DNA of 7,079 nt from an uncultured Ruminococcus sp. (GTDB lineage Bacteria; Bacillota; Clostridia; Oscillospirales; Acutalibacteraceae), in NCBI GenBank assembly GCA_902773035.1, contig CACYDB010000147.1, positions 1 through 7,079 on the forward strand, given 5' to 3'. The number at the start of each line of letters is the position of its first letter. The first letter of the stretch is position 1. Under the pieces are notes generated by a model. The model did no database searches, was not told the origin of the DNA, and was given only the letters and a program-made list of their open reading frames with translations. This document shows positions 1 through 5,623 of the stretch, piece after piece. Both the position numbers and the translations under genes were made by a program.

Positions 1-1
1 C

Positions 2-616
2 AACCCCTGCTCCGCCAATGAAAAGACGCGGGAATTTGCCTTTGAAACAATGGCGGACGACCTCAAGCGTATGGAATACCTCCCGGGCAATATGTACAAC
101 TTCCACCCGGGCAGTCACGTCGGACAGGGAATCGACAAGGGAATTGAGCTGATAGCCGAGGTTCTCAACGAGGTAATGTGGGCTGATATGAGCACAACCG
201 TCCTGCTCGAAACAATGGCGGGCAAAGGCAGCGAGGTCGGCAGCCGCTTTGAAGAGCTCAAAGCTATCATCGACCGCGCGAAATAGGGCGACAAGCTCGG
301 CGTATGCCTCGACACCTGCCACGTATTCGACGGCGGCTACGACATCAAGGACAATCTCGACTCAGTTCTCGATGAATTTGACAAAATCATCGGGCTTCAC
401 AGGCTCAAAGCCCTCCACCTCAACGACAGCAAAAGCCCCCTCGGCAGCCACAAGGATCGCCACGAAAAAATCGGCGAGGGCAATATCGGGCTGAAAGCCT
501 TTGAAAACATCGTCAGTCACCCTAAGCTCAGAGCTCTCCCCTGCTACCTCGAAACGCCCAACGAGCTCGACGGCTACAAAAAGGAAATCGAGCTTTTAAA
601 GTCAATTCAAAAATAA
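2..616 (+). pseudogene. nfo: Endonuclease IV (AP endonuclease), 5'-truncated by window edge and interrupted by in-frame TAG
   Basis: Endonuclease IV cleaves DNA 5' of abasic sites in base excision repair, using three Zn ions in a TIM barrel. Reading from base 2, the frame gives about 203 residues plus one internal stop, out of the usual 275-285; the N-terminus lies outside the window. Metal ligands seen (E. coli numbering) are H109 in NFHPGSH (104-106) and E145 in LLETMAG (209-211) before the stop. After it come D179 and H182 in CLDTCH (from 311), H216 in LHLND, D229 and H231 in KDRH (455-463), and E261 in YLETP. A TAG at 284-286 falls between IIDRAK and GDKLGVCLDTCH, a loop before the DTCH motif. 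The frame then runs open to TAA at 614-616 with every expected motif intact. Truncation at the TAG would remove six metal ligands, so that product would be inactive. No in-frame restart with a ribosome site is visible. The stop could be a recent mutation (one change from TTG), a sequencing error, or a read-through codon. Family identity is very secure; pseudogene status is less so. Confidence 0.85.
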
Positions 617-626
617 TAATCACAAA

Positions 627-669
627 TCCCTCCTTTCGCAATACTATGTAGTGTAGACGAAAGGAGGGA
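627..669 (+). promoter_or_regulatory. Hairpin sequestering the Shine-Dalgarno of the cysteine-rich peptide gene
   Basis: TCCCTCCTTTCG (627-638) and CGAAAGGAGGGA (658-669) are perfect 12-bp inverted complements. The right arm contains the AGGAGG ribosome site (662-667) of the gene starting at 677. The 19-nt interior can extend the stem: ATACTA (641-646) pairs with TAGTGT (649-654), including one G·T wobble. There is no T-run after the right arm, so it does not look like an intrinsic terminator for nfo. If transcription begins upstream of 627, the ribosome site is occluded. If it begins inside the loop, the site is free. The geometry is seen directly; the regulatory role is inferred. Confidence 0.6.
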
Positions 670-676
670 AACCTTT

Positions 677-796
677 ATGTGTAACAATATGTTCGGAGGC
701 GGCAACTGCTGCTGGATCATCATCCTTATTCTCATTCTCTGCTCCTGCTGCGGCAACAACGGTGACTGCGGCTGCAACAACGGCTGCGGCTGTTAA
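677..796 (+). CDS. 39-residue cysteine-rich small hydrophobic peptide
   Basis: ATG at 677 lies 9 nt after a full AGGAGG (662-667), and the frame ends in TAA at 794-796. The peptide has an 11-residue lead (MCNNMFGGGNC), a short hydrophobic core, CWIIILILILC (residues 12-22), and a Gly/Asn/Cys tail ending CGCNNGCGC. Ten of 39 residues are cysteine (2, 11, 12, 22, 24, 25, 31, 33, 37, 39). The composition resembles the tiny Gly/Cys peptides annotated in Clostridia as 'high-cysteine' or YjcZ-type sporulation proteins. That resemblance is by recollection of sequence style and gives no proven function. The core is too short for a standard transmembrane helix. Disulfide cross-linking, metal binding or a spore-coat/surface role are all possible. 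It has its own terminator (814-841) and an occluded ribosome site, suggesting monocistronic and translationally controlled expression. The coding call is strong because of the ribosome site, the biased composition and the terminator. Confidence 0.75.
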   Translation: MCNNMFGGGNCCWIIILILILCSCCGNNGDCGCNNGCGC

Positions 797-803
797 TCTG
801 CTG

Positions 804-847
804 AAACAAAAGAGGGGGCTGACTCGGTTGAGTCAGCCCCCTTGTTT
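804..847. terminator. Bidirectional intrinsic terminator between convergent genes
   Basis: A perfect 12-bp stem, GGGGGCTGACTC (814-825) with GAGTCAGCCCCC (830-841), closes a GGTT loop. On the plus strand it is followed by TTGTTT, ending the cysteine-rich peptide transcript 18 nt after its stop. On the minus strand the same stem is followed by CTCTTTTGTTT, which can end the large surface-protein gene whose stop lies at 867-869. A-rich and T-rich flanks on opposite sides make it symmetrical. Confidence 0.92.
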
Positions 848-866
848 AAGCTATACGCTTTAAATA

Positions 867-3800
867 TCAAACTTTGATTGTCTTTGTAATCGAGCCTGTC
901 TTAACGGTGATTTCAAAGCCGCTCGGGATATCTTTCTTGAGTGAAATCGTAAGTGTTCCCTCTTCCGTGAATTCGGAGATAATCTCGCCGTTCTTTGTAG
1001 CTACGTTATTAAAGTACTCGTCAGCTTTGAGAGCGGTATCGTTGCTGTCCTTAAGAGTGATATAGGTACTCTCGGCAGGGCTGTAACCCTTTATAACATT
1101 ACCGTTCATATCGCGGCAGATAATAGTCATCGCGCCGCCCTCGTTGCTGATAAGTAAATCATAGTAGGAAGCGTCGCCGGGGTTGACCTTGATCGCGGGA
1201 GCTGTCTTGAGTACAAACGGATCTGAAACTCCGACAGCGGGGATTACTATCTCATAGACAATGTTGCCCGCGGTCTGAGCCTCGATTTCAGCCTTAGCCT
1301 GACCGTTGACGAACTCAATATTAACAAGCTGAGTCTTATCATTTTCGGTCTTGCCTTTATCGGAATCATACTCGGTTACAACTACCTTATTATAGGTATG
1401 GTTGTATGTATCGAGGTACTTGTCGTTGTTATAAGCCGAGAATGTGAGCTCAATATGCTGACCGGACTTGATAGCCTTGCCCTTCTCAATGTCTGTGCCT
1501 ATCTTAATATCGTCGAGGTTCTTGTATACGATAACCTTAGGCGGTGTAAAGGTTGTTGAGCTGATTTCATTGCCCAAATAGTACAGCTTAAATCCGAGGG
1601 TAATATGCGGATCAAAGTTCACAATACTCTCGCTTACGCCTCTGATTTTCATTACGCCGTCGCAGTTCTCGTCAAAGTTAACGTCTACGAGCTCTAAGTA
1701 ATCGCCGATGTCGTTGGCGTCCATTTCAATAACAATGCCGTTCGGATCGGTCCAGTACTCGCCGCGGTTGTCGAGAATACGGAACTTGAACTCCGCTGTC
1801 TCGCCTACTACGAGGGATGACGGAATATTATCCGTAAACTTGATGGAATCAGGTCTGCGCTCAGCATCAACCTTGACCTTAAACGAGGAGGTTATAGGCT
1901 CGTCGTTGTCATTGAACGCCGTAAACACAACAGTAACGCTCTCTGTCTCCGAGGTAAGATTCTTCGCGTTAAAGATAATGGAATCGCTTTCATTGTCGCT
2001 TACGTAATCAATGATGAGGTCTTTATTGCTCGGGTTAGATGTAAATGACGCCGTAAAGACTTTCTTTGTTACAGCGCCTCTTGTCATCTCCGTACCGTAC
2101 TGATCAATAAAGGCAACGGGAACCTTGTAATCGGCGTCCTCACCCGCTACAACCGAGTGCTCCTTGGCGTCAGGGAACACGATTTTCTGGGGCTTGGGAG
2201 TCTCAAGAACTTCAATTGTATATGTCTTGTAGTTCGGATCCTTGGCTACAGCGTAAACCTTGGCTGTACCATGCTTGTTAGCGTTAACATAAACTACGAG
2301 CTCCTCGTTAAAGATCGTCGGAGCGGAAACTACCTCCTCATTATCGGAATGAGCCTGGAAGGTATTGTTATACGCGTTATCCGAAGAATTAGGCTTGTAA
2401 AGCGACCAGTCAATCGGATCGCCGTACTGGTCAACGGCTGTATAGATAAGCTTGTAGGGCTTTTTGTTGACATCCTGATAGATATATTTCGCGCCGTTGA
2501 GCGTTTCGATATCATTGATCTCGATCTTGTCAATTACGAGAGAAACGACATTGATATTCTTATCGGTGCGGATATCGGCGTTCTTTTTGAGAATAGCCTG
2601 AACATTAATAACGGTGCTGTCAACCACTACATCGTCGATCTCCTTGAAGTTCTCAAGCACAATGCAGTCGGGCTTGCTCAGGGACAGCTCAATATCGGTA
2701 GTTCTTACCTTTGTGTCGTCACATGAGAACTGCCAGTTAAACAAGCTCGGATCGGCGTCCTTGACCTTATCGCCGTAATTGTCGATAGCGTCAAAGTAAA
2801 TCTTAGCGCCGTTCGCGCGAGGAATACGCTGAGATGTGATCTTAACGTCAACTATCTCATGCTTTGAAACAACGCAGTCTGCTGTATTGTTATTCTCATC
2901 TACGGAAACCTTGTCGGAGGAAATCTTTACGGTATAAACAGTCGGCTCAAACTCAGCGTCGGTAGTCAGGTTGATGCTGGAGCCGTCCTCAGACCACTCT
3001 CTCTTGACGTCCATAACCGCACTGCCCTTTTTGAGCGTAACCTCGACATCATCTCTGTTTGAAGCGTTAACGGAAGATGTAAGATTGATAGTAAGGATCT
3101 TGGCGTGAGTCGCGCCGAAGGAAGAAATACCCAACGCGACGTTTTTAACTGTTACAAAGCATATCGCCGAAGCGGTAGTGCCCGCGATCGTAACGGTGAT
3201 TCTTGCCTCACCGTTTGATTTTGTGACGATCTCGCCGCTGCTGTTGACATCAGCGACCGACGGATTATCCGACTCATATGTAAATACAGGATTCAAGCCT
3301 GCGTTTGACGCGACGGGCTTGAGCTTTCTTGTAACGCCCACTCCGAGCACAAGATTATCGGGAACCTCTGAGATCTTCGCGTCTGAGCTGGAAGCCTCCA
3401 CAACGGTAATATTAACGCTGGCGGAAGCCGAGTTACCCTTTGCGTCATAAGCCGTAGCCGTAATCGCAACAGGAGAATTGCTTGCGGTTCTGCCGGTAAC
3501 AATGCCGTTAGCATCAACCGTGGCGATAGTCTCGTTGGAGGACTTGTACACTACATCGTAGATGCTTACGCCCTCAGACTCTGAGGTTACGGTAAGCTTA
3601 CTTACGCCGCCGACTGTAATCGTTGACGGATTAGCCTTGATCGAGATTTTTTCGAGGCCGTCGGCAGCGGGATTAGTCGAAGGCGCGACAACATCGGAAA
3701 CGATCACATAAGCCGTAAAGAGATGATGCTTACCCTGCTTATCCGTGATTGTAGTATAGATATAAACAGGCTTATCGGTAACGCGGTTTCCTGTCATAAT

Positions 3801-4412
3801 ACCCTTGTTGTTTACAAATACAACAGCGCTGTCCGAGGACTCAAACTCTGTTTTAGCCGCGCTGATCTGAGCCGCTGTATCCCTGAAAACAGGATCTATA
3901 GCGTAAAGGCTCTCGTTTGATCCGAGGCGCAGAACGAACGGATTATCATATGTACTGCTGCCGCCGTAATACTGGCTCGAGGGATTAACGATCGGTTTTA
4001 CGGGAGTGGACGAAGACTTAGCCTTAGCCTTAACAGTTACGGAAATAACTGTCTTTAGCTTCTTGCCCTTTCTTCCCTTTGATTTTGTGGTAACCGTAAT
4101 TCTGGCTTTACCCGCCTTTTTAGCGGTAATCTTAACCGAAGTGCCAGAAACCTTGGCTGTGGCTACAGATTTCTTGCTAGATTTTACGGTGAATTTTTTG
4201 TTAATTTTTTTGGTAGCTTTTACGGTAATCTTTACGCTCTTACTCTTGCCCGCGGTGAGAGTGATTTTCTTTTTCGACGCCTTAATCGACTTTACATACT
4301 TTTTAGCCTTTGCGTCAGCCGTTAAGGAAAAAGAAAACAGCGTCGTAGTCGCGACGAGTACAGCGAGAATTACCGCTGTTGTTTTTCTGAACAACATTGT
4401 GCTTTTACTCAT
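867..4412 (-). CDS. Secreted multi-domain bacterial Ig-like (Big_2-type) surface protein, 1181 aa
   Basis: The start is ATG at 4412 (MSKSTMLFRKTT), 8 nt after AGGAGG (4421-4426); the stop is TGA. The frame stays open to a TTG at 4493, but that TTG is the promoter's -35 box, so the longer start is rejected. Residues 1-34 form a Sec signal peptide: basic MSKSTMLFRK, hydrophobic AVILAVLVA, likely cut after ADA34. Residues 36-131 are a very lysine-rich Ig-like domain (TLTAGKSKSVKITVK, SVATAKVSG). Further Big_2-like modules lie at about 160-240, 253-338 (TVGGVSKLTVTS, ATVDANGIVTG) and 345-424 (LGVGVTRKL, SGEIVTKSNGEARITV). Residues 425-520 resemble a Big_5/S-layer-type module. The C-terminal half carries repeats of about 110 residues marked by D-x-Y/R-G loops (544, 661, 770, 881). 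No LPXTG, SLH, choline-binding or C-terminal membrane segment is visible. It is probably a wall-associated or S-layer-like adhesin or structural protein, perhaps held by the basic N-terminal domain. Its exact role is unknown. Confidence 0.93.
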   Translation of the reverse strand: MSKSTMLFRKTTAVILAVLVATTTLFSFSLTADAKAKKYVKSIKASKKKITLTAGKSKSVKITVKATKKINKKFTVKSSKKSVATAKVSGTSVKITAKKAGKARITVTTKSKGRKGKKLKTVISVTVKAKAKSSSTPVKPIVNPSSQYYGGSSTYDNPFVLRLGSNESLYAIDPVFRDTAAQISAAKTEFESSDSAVVFVNNKGIMTGNRVTDKPVYIYTTITDKQGKHHLFTAYVIVSDVVAPSTNPAADGLEKISIKANPSTITVGGVSKLTVTSESEGVSIYDVVYKSSNETIATVDANGIVTGRTASNSPVAITATAYDAKGNSASASVNITVVEASSSDAKISEVPDNLVLGVGVTRKLKPVASNAGLNPVFTYESDNPSVADVNSSGEIVTKSNGEARITVTIAGTTASAICFVTVKNVALGISSFGATHAKILTINLTSSVNASNRDDVEVTLKKGSAVMDVKREWSEDGSSINLTTDAEFEPTVYTVKISSDKVSVDENNNTADCVVSKHEIVDVKITSQRIPRANGAKIYFDAIDNYGDKVKDADPSLFNWQFSCDDTKVRTTDIELSLSKPDCIVLENFKEIDDVVVDSTVINVQAILKKNADIRTDKNINVVSLVIDKIEINDIETLNGAKYIYQDVNKKPYKLIYTAVDQYGDPIDWSLYKPNSSDNAYNNTFQAHSDNEEVVSAPTIFNEELVVYVNANKHGTAKVYAVAKDPNYKTYTIEVLETPKPQKIVFPDAKEHSVVAGEDADYKVPVAFIDQYGTEMTRGAVTKKVFTASFTSNPSNKDLIIDYVSDNESDSIIFNAKNLTSETESVTVVFTAFNDNDEPITSSFKVKVDAERRPDSIKFTDNIPSSLVVGETAEFKFRILDNRGEYWTDPNGIVIEMDANDIGDYLELVDVNFDENCDGVMKIRGVSESIVNFDPHITLGFKLYYLGNEISSTTFTPPKVIVYKNLDDIKIGTDIEKGKAIKSGQHIELTFSAYNNDKYLDTYNHTYNKVVVTEYDSDKGKTENDKTQLVNIEFVNGQAKAEIEAQTAGNIVYEIVIPAVGVSDPFVLKTAPAIKVNPGDASYYDLLISNEGGAMTIICRDMNGNVIKGYSPAESTYITLKDSNDTALKADEYFNNVATKNGEIISEFTEEGTLTISLKKDIPSGFEITVKTGSITKTIKV

Positions 4413-4464
4413 AAATCTTTCCTCCTTGATGGAACTGATACACACATCAGCGTATACCAATGAA

Positions 4465-4493
4465 ATTATATCAACATCCTCTGTCTTTGTCAA
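4465..4493 (-). promoter_or_regulatory. Consensus SigA-type promoter of the surface-protein gene
   Basis: On the minus strand TTGACA (4493-4488) is followed by a 17-bp spacer and TATAAT (4470-4465), matching consensus at all 12 positions. The sequence upstream of -35 is A/T-rich (TTTTTTGG, then ATATATTTGTG), like an UP element. Transcription would start near 4458-4461, giving a leader of about 46-49 nt with AAGGAGG close to the ATG. This predicts strong constitutive or repressor-controlled expression, as expected for an abundant surface protein. Confidence 0.92.
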
Positions 4494-4501
4494 CCAAAAA
4501 A

Positions 4502-4523
4502 CACAAATATATGTATAATTGTG
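4502..4523. promoter_or_regulatory. Imperfect 22-bp dyad upstream of the -35 box
   Basis: CACAA (4502-4506) and TTGTG (4519-4523) flank a symmetric TATA-rich centre. Nine of eleven base pairs match across the dyad. It sits 8 bp upstream of the -35 hexamer of the surface-protein promoter, where an activator or repressor dimer could bind. The sequence is very A/T-rich, so chance symmetry is possible. No known regulator motif is recognised. Confidence 0.3.
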
Positions 4524-4547
4524 AAGATATTTTATATAAATAACACA

Positions 4548-4577
4548 AAGAAGAGATGAGGCGGCATAAGCCGCCCC
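4548..4577 (-). terminator. Intrinsic terminator of the BclA-like domain gene
   Basis: On the minus strand GGGGCGGC, loop TTAT, then GCCGCCTC form an 8-bp stem with one G·T pair (4577-4558). It is followed by a T-rich tract, ATCTCTTCTTT. The hairpin begins 4 nt after the stop codon at 4582-4584. The T tract is interrupted, so termination may be partial. Confidence 0.75.
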
Positions 4578-4581
4578 ATTC

Positions 4582-5052
4582 TTAAAAGACCTTCTGGATT
4601 ATCATAGCCGCGTTAACGGCGTTGCTGCCCGTATCAAAGGTCGCTTCAGCCGCGCCCGTATCCACAAGCGTAAACACATCGCCCTTCTGAGCCGTAACGA
4701 TAATCTTGCCGCTGTTCTCAGCCGTACCCGTATACGTTGAGCCCGCAACGGCTGAGCCGTTCTGATACAGCGTAAAGGTATTCTCGGCGGCGCAGTCAAT
4801 ATAGAACTCAACAAGATACACGCCCGTTGCCGTTACAACGATTTCAGCGGTACCTGCCGTGTGATTGATATTGCCCGAGAGCGCGCCGTTTGAGGCGAAA
4901 GTTACCGCCGAGCCGGCGGCGACTGTCTCAGCGGTCGTATTATAAACATAGCCGTATTCCTTAGCGTCGGGGAATCCGCAGGTCACGGCGCAGGGATTGA
5001 ACTGACAGCCGCAGGGCTTTTGACATCCGCAGGAACAATTAACAGTATTCAT
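4582..5052 (-). CDS. BclA C-terminal (TNF/C1q-like) domain protein with cysteine-rich N-terminus, 156 aa
   Basis: ATG at 5052 follows GAAGGA (5066-5061) with 8-nt spacing; the stop is TAA. Residues 1-26 are cysteine-rich (Cys 6, 8, 10, 14, 16, 21, 25; CSCGCQKPCGC). Residues 32-156 match the jelly-roll domain found at the C-terminus of exosporium glycoprotein BclA and similar Firmicutes proteins. Landmarks are YGYVYN, AVTFASNGALSGNINHTAGT, the YLVEFYI strand, FTLYQNGSAVAGSTY, IIVTAQKGDVFTLV and the terminal strand AAMIIQKVF. In BclA this domain trimerises the collagen-like shaft and decorates the spore surface. Here the Gly-X-Y collagen repeats are absent, and the cysteine segment joins the domain almost directly. 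There is no signal peptide, which fits spore-coat/exosporium assembly from the mother cell, but spore association is inferred. A promoter, a +1 palindrome and a terminator flank it, so it is a single-gene unit. Confidence 0.88.
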   Translation of the reverse strand: MNTVNCSCGCQKPCGCQFNPCAVTCGFPDAKEYGYVYNTTAETVAAGSAVTFASNGALSGNINHTAGTAEIVVTATGVYLVEFYIDCAAENTFTLYQNGSAVAGSTYTGTAENSGKIIVTAQKGDVFTLVDTGAAEATFDTGSNAVNAAMIIQKVF

Positions 5053-5075
5053 AAACTACATCCTTCTGTCATATT

Positions 5076-5089
5076 TCTGTCGCGACAGA
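5076..5089. promoter_or_regulatory. Perfect 14-bp palindrome at the predicted +1, operator candidate
   Basis: TCTGTCGCGACAGA is an exact 14-bp palindrome spanning the first transcribed bases of the BclA-like gene, between its -10 and its ribosome site. With no spacer between arms it suits a dimeric DNA-binding protein better than an RNA hairpin. No regulator in the window is known to read it. Confidence 0.45.
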
Positions 5090-5095
5090 TATTAC

Positions 5096-5125
5096 ATTAT
5101 ATGCTTGTCCCGTAGTTTTGTGCAA
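5096..5125 (-). promoter_or_regulatory. Probable promoter of the BclA-like domain gene
   Basis: On the minus strand TTGCAC (5125-5120), an 18-bp spacer and a perfect TATAAT (5101-5096) precede the gene. The predicted start near 5089 gives a leader of about 37 nt. The -35 is weak (TTG only), suggesting dependence on an activator or another sigma factor. A sporulation sigma factor cannot be excluded. Confidence 0.6.
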
Positions 5126-5135
5126 CAGGCATAAA

Positions 5136-5174
5136 GCGGCGCGGACACAAGACCGAATCTTGTGCCCGCGTCGC
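5136..5174. terminator. Long 17-bp hairpin, terminator-like
   Basis: CGCGGACACAAGA (5140-5152) pairs with TCTTGTGCCCGCG (5158-5170) around a CCGAA loop with one A·C mismatch. It extends outward to 5136/5174 with one G·T pair. Neither side has a clean T-run: the minus strand continues TTTATG, the plus strand AGGAGAATTTATT. It may end transcripts crossing the repeat island toward the BclA-like gene, or be a structured repeat. The structure is certain; the function is not. Confidence 0.5.
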
Positions 5175-5214
5175 AGGAGAATTTATTATGCAAATGTTTT
5201 TATATTTCTTCGTC

Positions 5215-5327
5215 AAACTCAGTGTACCGCTGTCGAGTGTTTCATATCCCCCTAACCGTCAGTTCCTCGGAAGGTCTGCTGCGGGAAAGCAAGTTCTGCT
5301 CCTTTGATTAAACAAAAGCCAAACGTA
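5215..5327 (+). repeat. Dispersed repeat copy A
   Basis: Copy A begins AAACTCAGTGTACC. Its segment 5231-5327 matches copy C (5624-5720) at 94 of 97 positions, and 5215-5304 matches copy B (5373-5462) at 84 of 90. The conserved core includes TCATATCCCCCTAACC and TGCTGCGGGAAAG. A 39-codon frame with an AGGAG site (5188-5307) runs through this copy. Copies B and C place a TAA where A has CAA, so coding is doubtful. Strand is given arbitrarily because the functional strand is unknown. Confidence 0.9.
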
Positions 5328-5337
5328 TGGCAAAATT

Positions 5338-5372
5338 CAATTCCGCATTACGCATTACGAATTCCGAATTAA
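5338..5372. repeat. Five tandem 7-bp units
   Basis: Successive heptamers are CAATTCC, GCATTAC, GCATTAC, GAATTCC and GAATTAA, a 7-bp minisatellite of consensus GMATTMC. It fills nearly all of the gap between repeat copies A and B, and its last unit abuts the first base of copy B. Confidence 0.7.
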
Positions 5373-5462
5373 AAACTCAGTGTGCCGCTGTCGAATGTTT
5401 CATATCCCCCTAACCGTCAGTTCCTCATAAGGTCAGCTGCGGGAAAGTAAGTTCTGCTCCTT
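5373..5462 (+). repeat. Dispersed repeat copy B
   Basis: This copy is 90 bp with six differences from copy A. Two adjacent differences (GG to AT) fall in the loop of a possible CCT-4 nt-AGG mini-hairpin, leaving its stem intact. It lacks the TTTGATTAAACAAA 3' extension shared by A and C; the hairpin array starts 20 nt downstream instead. Confidence 0.9.
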
Positions 5463-5481
5463 AACTGTAAGCTGATTTATC

Positions 5482-5617
5482 ATTACGAAGTAATTTCATT
5501 ATGCGTAGCATTATTTCATTACGAAGTATTTTCATTTAATGATATTCGCCTGCGGCGAATGAAATTAATTTCATTAATGTAATTTGCCTGTGGCAAATGA
5601 TATTTGCTTTGCAAATA
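5482..5617. repeat. Tandem array of seven short hairpins
   Basis: Units in order: ATTAC-GAA-GTAAT (5482-5494); ATGC-GTA-GCAT (5501-5511); a degenerate TAC-GAA-GTA (5520-5528); ATTCGCC-TGC-GGCGAAT (5544-5560); an 18-bp loopless palindrome AATGAAATTAATTTCATT (5558-5575); ATTTGCC-TGT-GGCAAAT (5582-5598); TATTTGC-TTT-GCAAATA (5601-5617). Stems differ in sequence yet stay complementary, and all true hairpins have 3-nt loops. The first three are spaced 18 bp centre to centre. Spacers are TTTCATT on the left and ATGATAT on the right, as if the array inverts at the palindrome. Confidence 0.85.
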
Positions 5618-5623
5618 AATCAA

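Noticed and set aside
249..494. 81-codon plus-strand frame after the nfo stop
   Set aside because: It is in a different frame from nfo. The nfo frame itself carries all conserved motifs, so this is a shadow and not a restart.
2157..2726. Plus-strand 189-codon frame inside the surface protein
   Set aside because: It lies wholly antisense to a well-supported gene, and no domain or start signal is seen.
867..4493. Longer TTG start for the surface protein, adding 27 residues
   Set aside because: The TTG is part of the perfect -35 box, the extension has no ribosome site, and the ATG at 4412 has AAGGAGG and begins a textbook signal peptide.
4006..4518. Plus-strand 170-codon frame opposite the surface protein start
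   Set aside because: It is an antisense shadow of the lysine-rich domain (Lys codons read as Phe/Leu), runs across the promoter and has no ribosome site.
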